Part shown: one piece after another, positions 22,068 through 33,756 of the stretch
Layout: the number at the start of each line of letters is the position of its first letter
How positions within the stretch are numbered: position 1 is the stretch's first letter
Assembly: GCF_963576545.1 (NCBI RefSeq)
Contig: NC_083637.1
Coordinates: forward strand, 17,513,507-17,577,506
From: Limanda limanda
Lineage: Eukaryota; Chordata; Actinopteri; Pleuronectiformes; Pleuronectidae
DNA: 64,000 nucleotides
Direction of reading: 5' to 3'
The notes under the pieces: generated by a model
The model's input: the letters and a program-made list of their open reading frames with translations, nothing else
What the model was told of the DNA's origin: nothing
Database searches by the model: none
Made by a program: the position numbers and the translations under genes

Positions 22068-25000
22068 TTATCCGTATTTTTTAGGTGGTGTGTACCAGCC
22101 TGGAAGAACAGACAAAAGAAAAACTGTTTGCCTACGATCTTTACCACAGTGAGTCCACAAAATAAATATGAAACTTACTCTGACAAACTGACACTTACCA
22201 TTCTTCTCGTGGATTTGCACAAGGTATTCGTATGACTCTTGTGCTTTGGCAAGATTGTACTGGTTCTGAAAAACAAACAATGCTCTGTAAATGTCCTGCA
22301 ATGCAAGAAATTACTGTAACAAACGATGGTTCAGATCTTGCTGCAATGCTGTCATTGCCCATCTCTCACTCCCCTGTCTCTTTCTACTGTTCGCAAAACA
22401 TGACCAATGTGAATGCACCCGTCTCTCTAATATGCATTCATCATTTTTATGTCAGTAACATCTTTGAGCCTCTACTGCAGCTGAAGTGACAGATAATACA
22501 CTGAAACTTCCTTTGCCAAAGTTGTCTGTGTTGCCTTCATGTGTCTGTTCAGAACTATAAACTACAGAAGTGGGAGATTTGTCAACTAAATGATAATAAC
22601 TTGGCCACCAGGTATACTAGTTGGTAAAAAAATATTCATATTTAGAATATCTATTAATTTACATACAGGTAATGATTTTTTTCCAAGATGTTACTCAACC
22701 AATCGCTACTAGCGAGAGCTTCAGCCCTTTGATATTATATTTAAAAAAGGGGAAAAGAGGTTGGTTTTAGGCTGTGTAAGAATATACTGACATGTAAACA
22801 CTTAAATGGCACAAGGTGAGATCACAGTCACCACAAGCATGTGGATGTTAACATTCAGAAAAAGGAGGTTGTTGCTGGGGCCAAAGTTAGCCACACTCAG
22901 CAGACCAATATGACATTCACCTGGAGACACTAGGATCCTGATTACGCTGTGATACATTTACACTGTTTGACTGTTTTCTTTCTTTGAGAATAGTCAAGTA
23001 GTCTAAATCATAAGTTCATTTTGGTTGCATGGCCAGGGAAACTAGTTGTTAGAGAATATCCCTACTATTCCCCTTTAGATGTGGTCAAACAACATTTTAT
23101 GCAGCTTTATTCATTTTTAATATACCTACCGTTTTGGCTCCAAACTTCACCCTGGCTTTTCCTTCCACCAGAGTTGCAATTATCTGCATAATGACAGATT
23201 CTATGGAATAGGCACTACTCCAGCCCTGAAAAACACAAAACCACACAAGTCAGCCATGAATCCACGCCCTTTGTTGGTTTTATTATTTATTATCAAGACA
23301 AGAAAAATCACATCATAAAACGTAAGACGCCATAATAGCACACTAATGATCAAACACCTGTTTGGTGAGAAGTTCCATGCACAAGGCTCCTCCTCCTAGA
23401 ACATACCTGAAATTAAAGTTTAAAGATGATAATTAAACATTTTAAAGCAGATATTTACATTTGGCAAAGAAGTATTCACATGAGAGGCTGAGGTCAGGTC
23501 TGGTTTACTTTGTCTGACTCAACATCAACTGAGATTCAGGATACATCAAAATGATTTAATTGATGTAAAAGGTATCAACTTATTTCAAAGGTGCACAACT
23601 CATAATTTAAAGAATGACAGCGATCATAAGCAACAGCAGTCAACAAAAACTGTAGCGACCCGATCACCCTCTCCCCCCCACCACACACAGATGAACTGGT
23701 GCTTAAATCAACCACCCTTGAGTGGGCCGCATCAACCTGACAGGCATTCTGCTTTTTGTGTCTGAACCTGAGAATTTACTGGATTACAGGCAAATGCGGA
23801 GTAAGAAATACAGTAGACCAGCCAACGATGATAAAAAAATGACAATGCCTCACCATGACAAACCTTATAATAGGGAATATATGCACAGCTCCTGCAAGCC
23901 TGATTGTGTTGGTGTATGAGTGTTTCTTTTAGTGTCAGAGCTGATGATTCACAGCCAATCATTCAAAAAAACATTCTGGACTATGCAGTAGGATCATTAC
24001 TTTAATTCCATACTGCACCTAAAAACAACACAGTTGGACAAATTATTATTGTAACAAGTTTGCAGCGCTGTGTAAGATCAGCGAGAACTCTTTCTTCATA
24101 CGTGAACTGGGCAGCAGGAGATCATGACACACTCACCCTCCGGACAGCACAGGGGAAATAACCCGTACAAAAGGTGGATCAAAGGGGAAATTATCCTGTC
24201 AAATGAAGAAAAGAAAAATGTCAGTTTTGAGAATTTTTTTTACTCCAAAAACTAATTGAGAAAAATCATCACAAGACTCACTTTATAAGAGAAATTGAGC
24301 AGAATGTAGTCCACTCCTTCTTTTTCTTTTAAGACCTGCAAGTCACTATGCAAAGGACTATCTGGGTCTACCCTGTAATGACAAATGGCAAGGTCAAATA
24401 TAACAGAATACACAATATATTGCAAAATTGAAATTGTAAAAAAAGGGAAAACTTACATCTTTAATTTGATATGCCATTCATAAAGGCTGTCATTGACTAG
24501 TTCGACGTCATAAATACCTGCGATGTGAACAACACAAACAAAGAAGTTAACTTCAATCTGATGATTAGAGCTTGGAACAATAAAAATGGATGTCCGAGTA
24601 GTGACCTGTCTTGTAACCATGTGATCTGTAGATCTGTTTGAGTCCCTTCATTAGGCGGTCTGAGGCTTGCGTCGAGCCAGAGACTGCACCCTACAGATCA
24701 CAAAGCTTTATCACACAGGTGACTACTGAAAGTAGTCTTACTCATTTATGAATGCACACAATTACACATTTAAACATTATCAACATGAAAATGGATAAAA
24801 CAACTCTCCCTAAGCACATAGGAAAAGCTTTGTGAAGCTTAGGCCCTGTTCAGACCAGGTACTAACACGTGGACAGCACAGAATGTCTCCTGTGATTAGG
24901 TCTCACTTCCCTGCTCAATATGAATACACACATAGATAATTTCTGTTCACAAAAACAACTAATGAGGTTATATTATTTTTCCAGGGATATTGCCGTATTC

Positions 25001-25238
25001 CATACAGATGGATCAATTTCTTATATCAGTTCAGTTCACATAAATGTAGGTTATTTTCAAAGTCTACACTGTGGAAATGTAAAAAAAAAAGGCAGAAGAT
25101 TTCAATCTTGCTTTTAGTTCCTACCTTTTGCTCTTGATTGATTGGACCAGCAGGTAGTGGCATTTCTACATCTGGATGTTGTGGCAGGTTGTAAAGACGA
25201 CAGAGATAACAAATGAGACGCTTCATCTGTTGAAGGAG
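22068..25238 (-). CDS. UBE2Q-type ubiquitin-conjugating enzyme, N-terminal exons not found
   Basis: E2 enzyme of the UBE2Q1/UBE2Q2 family, which carries ubiquitin as a thioester. Nine minus-strand exons join in phase: 25238-25125, 24690-24606, 24517-24457, 24372-24282, 24195-24137, 23406-23358, 23225-23130, 22265-22199 and 22099-22068. Together they give 217 codons and a TAA. The first encodes [20 protein letters not shown]; later ones give [39 protein letters not shown], the active-site segment [13 protein letters not shown] with the catalytic Cys, and [15 protein letters not shown]. The end is [13 protein letters not shown]. All this matches UBE2Q closely. Two things are odd. The RWD-like N-terminus was not found upstream, and the acidic linker between PINQEQK and GAVSGS is absent. 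One donor (GTCACT after 24606) is weak. It could be a short paralogue, a partial duplicate, or a gene whose first exons lie beyond FoxD. Confidence 0.88.
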
Positions 25239-25370
25239 CTGCGGATTAAACCAGCAAGACCAAAAGTCAATAATAAACAACATACAATTTAAGTAGACCC
25301 CATTGAAAAACATAATAGCATAGTTTTTTGCAAATAGTATTATTTAAGGACCTTTTTTCTATTATGTATT

Positions 25371-25689
25371 AAGACCAGGATTGCTCAACCCTAGAAAGTA
25401 CCAACTCTAAAATGCAATTTCTAAAATTTTTAGGACTGCAAAGCAGCACTGGGCGGGCCCGAGCACATGCATTTAGAAGCGTTGCGAGCGTTTTGCCTGA
25501 AAAAAATAAATAATGACTGAGGAAATATTGACACATAGAGCTGTTCAGGCTTGGACTCTGATCATGAGACAGAAGTTTGGTGCTGATAGGACAATGCGCA
25601 GTGGAGTTATGACAACATCGTCTCCTTTGGCGAAGGATGAACCTTCGCCTTACCTCAATGTTTACACGGTTTGAGGAAATGTCCCAATT

Positions 25690-25740
<51 letters not shown>

Positions 25741-25930
25741 GTCACCTTTGCAAGACATAAAGATCACTTTGATCTTTGACCACTGTCATTACAGGATTGG
25801 AGTTGTTTGTTGACAGCTCAGCATCATAGGATTCACGGTCCATGTATGTCTGCGATACAGAACATCGTGTTTTAATGGCATGTAATCAAACTTTGACGCC
25901 ACGCCACGGTCACACCTTGTGACGAAAAAT
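25371..25930. repeat. interspersed repeat, copy A, with (GA)n array
   Basis: Begins AAGACCAGGATTGCTCAACC. It contains GGCGAAGGATGAACCTTCGCC (an 8-bp-arm hairpin at 25629-25649) and a (GA)n tract at 25692-25739. It closely matches the sequence at 26530-27100. A shorter relative (ACCAACTATAAAATACAATT) lies at about 21863. Confidence 0.75.
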
Positions 25931-26529
25931 CGTGCTTTGTGAGGTCAGTGACTTTGGCTGTTGACATTTGATAACCAAATCGAATCAGTTTATCTGACGT
26001 CCAGGTGAATTGTTTTACCAAATTTGAGGAAATTACTTCACAGCGTTCTTGAAATATATTGTGTTCACTAGAATGGCACATACGTACGGACAACCAGAAA
26101 ACATAATGCCTGCACGGAGATATGAAAAAGAACAATAGAATACACTAGAGGACAGGGGGAAACTGGAGAGGCATAGCACATATCCTTTGGTACAGTGGTC
26201 GGAAACCCGTTGATCGCGACAAGTCTACACTGTCAATCCCCAAACACTCTGGACTCACCCGCTGAGGTTGCCGTAGATCAGCTATGTGTTGGTTGTCTGT
26301 TGTTCACACAGGCAGCGTATGTCAGCTACTGGTGGCAGAGCTGCTGGTTTATCTACTGCATTTCTTTTAAAACAAGTTGGAGTATGTTTTACATTAAACA
26401 TACCTACATCAAAGGATCAAAGGATCAGAGGACATACAATCTTACAATGCATCCTAGAATTCCGATATGTACATTTGTGACTTTGATCTGATTAAACCAG
26501 CCGTATCCATGGCAACAATACACCATAAT

Positions 26530-26842
26530 AAGAACCAGGATTGCTCAACCCTGGAAAGTAACAACTATAAAATACAATTTCTAAAATTTCTAGGACTGCA
26601 AGGCAGCACTAGGCGGGTTTGAGCACATGCATTAAGAAGCGTTGCAAGAAAAAATAAGGAAATAAGGAATTGGAAATATTGACACATAGAGCTGTTCAGG
26701 CTTGAACTCTGATCATGAGGCAGAAGTTTGGTGGTGATAGGACAATGCGCAGTGGAGTTATGTCAACATCGTCTCCTTTGGCGAAGGATGAACCTTCGCC
26801 TTACCTCAATGATTACACGGCTTGAGGAAATGTCTCAATTCT

Positions 26843-26915
<73 letters not shown>

Positions 26916-27100
26916 CACCTTTGCAAGACATAAAGATCACTTTTATCTTTGACCACTGACACTGTCACTGCAGGAGTGGAGTTGTTTGTTGACGGCTCAG
27001 CATCAGAGGACTCATGGTCCATGTATGTCTGCGATACAATACATCGCGTTGGCGTGTAATCAAACTTTGACGCCACGGTCACACCTTGTGACAAAAAATC
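26530..27100. repeat. interspersed repeat, copy B, with longer (GA)n array
   Basis: Same order of motifs as copy A: AGAACCAGGATTGCTCAACC, the GGCGAAGG...CCTTCGCC hairpin at 26780-26800, and a (GA)n tract at 26841-26913. Most of the length aligns by eye with small indels. The class of element is unknown. Confidence 0.75.
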
Positions 27101-28593
27101 TATCTTTGAGTTAGTTTGTATCTCATCTTGTTGTGATTACACTCATCTCAATTTGAAGTCGATCTGATGTAAGCCCTGGTACAATTACCTCAAAGTAAAA
27201 ATGTGGAATATGGCCAAATGGCCACTAATTGCAAAATAGCAGGCTTCTTGTTGCGTTTTTCAAATGCACCTAAATACTTTTTTGTTTGTCTGGTCATGAT
27301 ACACATGTGTATCGATTTTTTGTGAAGATCGGTCAATGTGAACATGTTCCGGGGGTCTCTGGGGGCACCGTTGAGCCATTTTGCGACGCCCATTGAAAAT
27401 TCCTCCAGAATACCTAAATTTTCACCACCTTCTAACTTTCTGCAAATTTTTGTAAGAATGTGAGCATGTTAAAGCCCACAAAGAGCCAATTAATTTGCCT
27501 GAAAAAAAAGAAAAAAAAGAATCCTTACAATTTCAATAGGGCCTCACCTGTCAGTGCATGTCAGTGCTCGGGCCCTAATAAACATGTGATGGGAAGTAAC
27601 TGAGAACTTTAACTTCAGTTTAGTAGATCACTCCAGAGGCTAATATTTAAAAAAAATAAGATAAGCTAACACTTCACTGATCCCACACTGGGGATATTAA
27701 TTAGTGGAAGCAGCAGATAGAATCACGTAGACAAGACTATAAAAGGCAATCAAATAAATGTGTTTTTATAAAAATAGAAAGAATATATACATTATATACA
27801 CCTGAGTTCAGATGTGAATTATTATAATGACATTAAAATGGATATTGCAAATATTGAAATAGACATATCCATATATATATATAAGTATAGAATTAATGAT
27901 TTTCACACTAAGAGGCATATGTAATACTGTAATATGATATAATTGGTATACGTTTTATACAGATAATGTGCAAGAGGACACTATGGGCAAAAGGACTTTT
28001 ACAGCTCGACAATCATTACTTTGTGGATTAAGTAATTGTTTAATGTAAAAGGATGTTGAGCTTCTACAAATAATTGCTCATATTCATAGCTTAAGTTAAA
28101 GTTGGCTCCACATTGATAATTTACAAAGCTGATCACAAATTAAGTCAATGATAAAAGTCAACAACATAATTTATTATTAGAGCCAATCTCCATTTAGGGT
28201 CCTCTGATTAAAAATGGAGTTTAAGTTGGAATCTTTAACTCCCATCGCTGTTAATCAATACACATGTGGACTATGAACTTCATGAAAGTACACGCTATAA
28301 TGGGCCTATAAATCTAAATAAACAAAATATTGTACAAACCATTAATTTGATCATATAACTGAGTGGATTACCAATCATCAGTTAATGCTACAGGACCATG
28401 AAAGATCTGAAGCTTCATGTCTCAGCTCATTGCTGTGTTCAGGAGGAACATGAGGAGGAGGAAGTTTGCAGTGGGGGCTGAAAAGTGGAGGATACAGTCA
28501 GATGCGTAACTCTTAGTGAATGAAAGGGGAGAAGGGCGTTTGCGCCTGCTTCGTCCAAAACAGGCGCTCGGCCACCTGGACACTCTGGGGACC

Positions 28594-29469
28594 ATGACCT
28601 TGGACTTTATGGAGCTGGAGACGGACATTGACGTGGAGGGACAGACAGATAATGGAGGTCATGGAGATGTGAGGAACACATGTGTGTCACTGCTCAGTAA
28701 CACGAAGGCAGACTTGGAGCAGAGCGCGTCCTCCCTCGCTCCTCGGCTGCGGGAGGATGGAGGCTTCTCTGTGCGGGGGGGGTCCTCGGCGAAGCCCCCC
28801 TACTCGTACATCGCTCTCATCACCATGGCCATCCTGCAGAGCCCGGAGAAGAGGCTGACCCTCAGTGACATATGCGATTTTATCAGCATGCGCTTCGCGT
28901 ATTATCGGGAGAAATTCCCCGCGTGGCAGAACTCCATCCGGCACAACCTGTCTCTGAACGACTGCTTCGTGAAGATGCCCCGGGAGCCTGGGAATCCCGG
29001 GAAGGGAAACTACTGGACCCTGGATCCCATGTCCGCAGATATGTTTGAGAATGGGAGTTTTCTTCGGCGGAGGAAACGCTTCAAGAGGCGACGCTTCCTT
29101 CTGGGAACGGTGAAGGAGTCCGAGGCGCAAGAGCGCATCAGTCGCATGTCGGTGTTTCCTCCGCTCGGAGGGCGCAGGATGGTTTCCTGTCTCCAGGGTC
29201 TTGACCTGGAAACAGCAGGGGGTTTAAGACCCCTCACTAGTCCCAGCCTCCCACCTGTGAACCGGATTATACCTAAGCTCCCGTCGCTTCTCTCCAAGAG
29301 TTTCCCCTCGTCTCGAACCTTTGAACATCTCCACCCGGGACGCTGCGCACTCGTCGCACCTCTGCCTCCAAACTTCATGCCTCCTGTGTCGCTGCGCGGA
29401 ATCCTACCCAACTCCCCTGTTACTCAGTTATCCTCTGTTCCTGTTGGCATCTTTAAACATTTCCTCTGA
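28594..29469 (+). CDS. FoxD-type forkhead transcription factor, single exon
   Basis: Sequence-specific DNA-binding protein of the forkhead FoxD class, 291 aa. I chose the ATG at 28594 (context GGGACCATGA) because FoxD proteins start MTL and have an acidic DIDV motif soon after; here it is [16 protein letters not shown]. The forkhead domain covers about residues 67-165. It starts [20 protein letters not shown], has the recognition helix [17 protein letters not shown], and ends with wing 2 and the FoxD-type [17 protein letters not shown]. FoxD genes are usually intronless, as here. The C-terminal half is Pro/Leu-rich; I do not see the eh1 (FSIE.I..) Groucho-binding motif found in many FoxD proteins. 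Subtype is unclear; a foxd5/foxd4-like or another teleost FoxD is possible. A poly(A) signal lies at 29550-29555. Confidence 0.93.
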   Translation: MTLDFMELETDIDVEGQTDNGGHGDVRNTCVSLLSNTKADLEQSASSLAPRLREDGGFSVRGGSSAKPPYSYIALITMAILQSPEKRLTLSDICDFISMRFAYYREKFPAWQNSIRHNLSLNDCFVKMPREPGNPGKGNYWTLDPMSADMFENGSFLRRRKRFKRRRFLLGTVKESEAQERISRMSVFPPLGGRRMVSCLQGLDLETAGGLRPLTSPSLPPVNRIIPKLPSLLSKSFPSSRTFEHLHPGRCALVAPLPPNFMPPVSLRGILPNSPVTQLSSVPVGIFKHFL

Positions 29470-29549
29470 TTTAATTTGATTTGATGATCTAATGATGCCC
29501 CTGAATGTCTGAACTCACAGAGAAATTAACTGAATCTTCTTCCCCGCTA

Positions 29550-29555
29550 AATAAA
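29550..29555 (+). terminator. FoxD poly(A) signal
   Basis: AATAAA about 80 bp after the FoxD stop codon. Confidence 0.6.
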
Positions 29556-30038
29556 CTCTTTATATATATAACTCTGGCTATGGCCTAATCTTACAACTTG
29601 GCCAATGTATTTGTGTGTTTTCTTGACGCAAATGATGTTGAATAAATAATATTTTACGGCTCTTATAAGGTTCGGAATAAAAATGTGATGGTATTTACAC
29701 CGTCTGTGCAGTTTGAAGGGTTTATCATTATTCATAAACACAATTGAATAATGAAGGTCATTAGGCTGTCTTTGTTTTCATATAACCTTTTGTTGAGAGT
29801 TTTACTTATTTATGAAATAGTAAATGTATTGAAAGATCTGAGCGAAGTGAGCAACTAAAACATATAAATAATAGTAATAATAATAGAAGTAGTAATAGTA
29901 CTGAGGAGACTTAAAGTGTTCAGATGTGACTGTTGATGATTGGTCAGCTTTCCTAAAAATGTTAAAAAAGTCTGTGTGTGTGTGAGAGTGTGTGTGTGCG
30001 TGTGTGTGCGTGTGCGTGTGTGTGCGTGTGTGTGCGTG

Positions 30039-30074
<36 letters not shown>

Positions 30075-31426
30075 GTTCCATATATTATGTTGCGGGGACC
30101 TAAATCTCATTATAGGGACTTGACTTTCTCATGGGGACAAAAAGTAAGCCCCAATAATTTAAATCATTACATTTCAAGGTGAAGTCATGTTTTAAGTTTA
30201 GGTTAAGTTTAAGTTTAGGTCATGGTTAAATTTAAGGTTAGGTTCAGGTTAAGGTTAGGATTAGGTAAGTATAGTAACTATGGATAAGCGTAGAGTAGGT
30301 CTCCAGGAAATCATTGTAAATCAATGTAATGTATTCTGAATGGAGACAGAACTGTGTGTGTGTGTGTGTGTGTGAGAGAGAAACAGACGTTTTGCACATC
30401 ATGTTAGAAGGTGGGTCCACCTCACTCAGCACAGGCATGTAGCAACACACGCGGTTCTTGTTTACATCTCTGCAGCTCAAATAAGTAACATGTGCAGTGT
30501 TTGCTCTGTCAGCATGTAGTGCACATGAAATACATCTGGTCATCTGGTCGCCAGGTGATATCAGCCTGACACTGTGACTGTCCTCAATGAAGGGAAGTCA
30601 AGGCAATATCCTTACAAGAACAACATGGAAACATAAAAAGCTAAATGATGAGTTGGTCAGAGTTAACGACAAATACAAAGATTCTGAATGTGCTTTCCAG
30701 TGTTCACCTGTAAAAGCACATCAATGCCTAACAACCCTCACAAGTGGTGAAACATATTTTTCGGGTTATAATAAATTGACCTCTAACGTATCTCAACTTT
30801 CTGAAACATGAAGATGTCCCAGTGTTTACTTCAATCTATCAACAACTAATTTTGCATTAGTTATATATGTAATAAGTACAGTCAGTTTTACCATATTGAC
30901 TGTTTTGCACTAGATACATTTATCCGTCAAATGTGTTGAGGAAAATCATGTTGGTCGTATCAGATATTCGTCCGTACGCAAACATCTGCCTTCCACTCAA
31001 ACAACCATTCATATTTGATTTTCATTCAATTATAGCACACTTACACACTTGTTTCCAAAATCTCTGTGTATCTCCATTGAGTGTGGAACATTAAAGCCGG
31101 ACAGAGAAAAGTGAGCACAGCCCCTGAGATGAGCTTGAACTCAGTGGCAGGTTGGAGTGGAGTGTAAATATTTAGAAGAAAGAGGGAGTCGTTAGACCTC
31201 AGCACTGCAGGAATAGACAGATGACGTAGACACAGCAGTGTCACCGATGAGCTGGGAATGTATCCATAGCAGCAAAAGGGACTCTCTGAGGTCTAACTGA
31301 GACCCTGAGACCTAGACACTGTTAGACCAGAGTCTCAAATCCATTTATCAACAACACCTCAATATTTAAAAAGCAGATTTAACTGAGTGACACGTTGGAA
31401 AGAGAGTTCATCAGAAAATTGGCCCA
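29556..31426. other. gene-free stretch
   Basis: Contains a (GT)n array with CG variants at about 29971-30074, a GGTTAAGGTTAGG-rich repeat at about 30075-30350 and a (GT)n at 30353-30374. No exon was seen. Confidence 0.5.
29971..30374. repeat. (GT)n microsatellites flanking an interspersed repeat
   Basis: Mixed (TG)n/(CG) array at 29971-30074, then a repeat with CATTATAGGGACTTGACTTTC and GGTTAAGGTTAGG words, then (TG)n at 30353-30374. It is an inverted relative of the repeat at 3090-3319, including a match around the CAGGAAATCATTGTAAATCA word. Confidence 0.6.
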
Positions 31427-32548
31427 GCTACACCTGATTGCATTTAACTACATATTTTAAAAATTCTTAATTGCATAATTGTTAGCTTATATCTTGATGG
31501 CTCGAACTGCTAACTGAAAGACCAATGAACAACACAAGACAAAAATATAACCTACAATAAACTAAAATATATTTATATTTAAATATTTATTATTACAAAA
31601 AATATAATATCCAGCTGGTTAAAGTCAATGTCTGCTGAGAAAAAAAAGATGGGTTAAAGTCTATGTGACTATAGTTATGTTTAAAAAATGAGTGATGTGA
31701 GGGACTTTCCTTTCACTTGACAGGAGTCAGTGTTGTATTGATATTGGTAACAGGAAAAATAAGTTTCCTGCTGATTTAGTTTTTGGCAGATCATCGGTTT
31801 CCTGTGGGTGGAAATCCTGCAGAGGAACAATTTTGACTGTAAATCAGTGACAAGCACAATCATTTCTGAAAGATAAACTTTTAATTTGTTTTCATGTTGG
31901 AAACCATCTGCTCTTCAATGAAATCACATTATTTTGTACATTTACACAATTGTCATGGTTTGTAAAGACAGAGAAGTTTTAACATTTTGTAGATACAAAC
32001 CAACAAGGCTACCTGCTTAATTTCTTTCTTCTCCCCCCCACTCCTTTACACATGCAAACAAACCCTTACACAGTTAGGTCTTAGTTGGCAGTCGTCTCTA
32101 CTTCAGCTATGTTTGTCTCGCCAGCTGAAGACTGCACTTATGAAGAGTGAGAGCACTGGGAGGCAGGCAGGTCGGTTAGTGACAGACAGGAACACCCACC
32201 AATCATTCCATTTGGTTTGTATGAAATGACTGGTCATGTTTATTACAGTCCTGTGAGGGCCATAGAAAAATCACAAGTTTCAGAAACAAAAGAAGAATTA
32301 CATTGGAGAAGAACGTTATAACATAATGCCACATCGTTTTCATGGTTGTTAGAGCTGAAATCAAAAGCAAAACAAAATCAAAACGCGAGCATAAAATAAA
32401 ATATAGTGGCTCTTAATCATTTTAATAAATTAAACTTTGATTATGATCTCCTGACTTAATAGTCATTATATCTATCGAGCCTTGGAAGTGTCTTTAAAGT
32501 CAAAATGTTATGTAGGCTATAACAACAGTATGGAAATTGACATCACTG

Positions 32549-32940
32549 TCAAATGCCTTCCTCGACCTGCTCGTAGCTAAACATCACAGAAGATATCCCG
32601 TAATATGTTTCGTTGGGCTCCCCACGCTCCAGTAGACACACAAACAACCCCTCACCAATATAAGCCAGGTCTGAGTAACCACTGGCTCCTTCGTTAATGA
32701 TCCAGGGGTTGCTCCATTTGTCTGGATCTTGTGGGGATTTGTTCAGATAAACTCCTAAATCTTTTCTTTTTTTCTTATGGCTTGTGTGGGTGAAGAGCAG
32801 CCAGGTGTTGTTGCTGGGGAGTTCAGCCCCCGTACATACATCTTTAGCTGGAAAGGAGACCACACTCCCCTGACAGCCTTCTTCGCCCGTTTCAAAAAGC
32901 TTCTCATGCTCCTTACTGCAGGTCAGTTTGGAAAAATCGT
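32549..32940 (-). pseudogene. NEU3-like sialidase, truncated 3' remnant
   Basis: Minus-strand sequence matching the C-terminal third of the sialidase copy at 38.2-39.6 kb. It includes the NTWLLFTHTS segment, a DLGVYLN segment and GASGYSDLAYIGEGLFVCLL, whose Tyr corresponds to the catalytic Tyr of the family, and ends EEGI-stop. Going upstream, the frame shifts by one base near 32925. The homology then stops and joins a block that lies 5' of the gene in the other copy. The N-terminal exon, with the YRIP arginine motif, is absent. No active enzyme can be made from this piece. Confidence 0.85.
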
Positions 32941-33756
32941 ATGCAGTAGAGCGACTACATAATATTCAAAAACAGCAAGAGTATGACCAGGAAGCCAGAA
33001 CATAAACAGCACCACCCTGCAGTCCGTAAACATCACAAATATCCCTCTTTCCTCTCCTCCTCCCATTTCCCTTGTTTCTGTTGCTCCGCACCACTCTGCC
33101 CTGTTGCTCTTGTGATTAAATTCATCTTGAGATTTGAAATAATTAAATTCTCAGACTGGAGTTGCTTTTGAGTCTTTATAATAATAAGCTCTGCAGAGTT
33201 TATACAACAAGCACGGGTGCTCAAAATGGAACAACTGGCCGCAAGTTCACAAAAGCCAGAACTTATACAAAGAGGCGTTAGATAACACATAATATGAAAA
33301 GAAGAAGACATGCCAGAACTAATACAAAGAGATGCTTCATAAAACGTAATATGAAATAAGACATGAAATCCTCCTCTGTGTCTATCTGCTCTGTCTGTCC
33401 GCTGTAGCAAACTCCCTGTTTGCCAAGGTCACAGCAGTGAGACACCTCGTCAGGGGATTTCCACAACCTTAGACACTGGTCAGTGGAATTTTCCATAACA
33501 CACTGTATCCATTCCTTCCTCTGGTGCTCATTAAAAAAAAGTAGAGCTGACAGATGCTGGGGACCCAAGCCAGGGACCCTAGAGGGACAGAAGGGACGAT
33601 TTCCACTTCTTTGAGCTCAGACCACTAGCAAAGACACAATTCAGAGGTGTGTAAATAAAATAATAAAATAAAAGTCAATCTAGTTCTGAATATTCACATG
33701 TATTTCAACCCTTAGAAAAAAAGATGGAGGGCTCATGAATGAAAAACCCTCATCTC
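32941..33756. other. rearranged block within the left unit
   Basis: 32941-33235 matches 40211-40502. The stretch 33236-33589 has no counterpart in the right unit. It has a minus-strand open frame (33568-33278) ending in a hydrophobic segment, but it overlaps an imperfect direct repeat (GCCAGAACTTATACAAAGAG versus GCCAGAACTAATACAAAGAG at about 33257 and 33312). It is not called a gene. 33590-33735 matches the start of sialidase exon 2 and its intron (about 39181-39290). Confidence 0.6.

Larger units (their letters stand above)
25239..28593. other. repeat-rich interval upstream of UBE2Q and FoxD
   Basis: No coding exon was recognised on either strand. It holds two related repeats (25371-25930 and 26530-27100) and a tail ending CAGTGCTCGGGCCCTAATAA at about 27580. 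AT-rich DNA then leads to the FoxD gene. The missing UBE2Q N-terminal exons were looked for on the minus strand and not seen. Confidence 0.5.

Noticed and set aside
28422..29411. Minus-strand frames opposite the FoxD gene
   Set aside because: They mirror the GC-rich forkhead coding exon and have no motif of their own.
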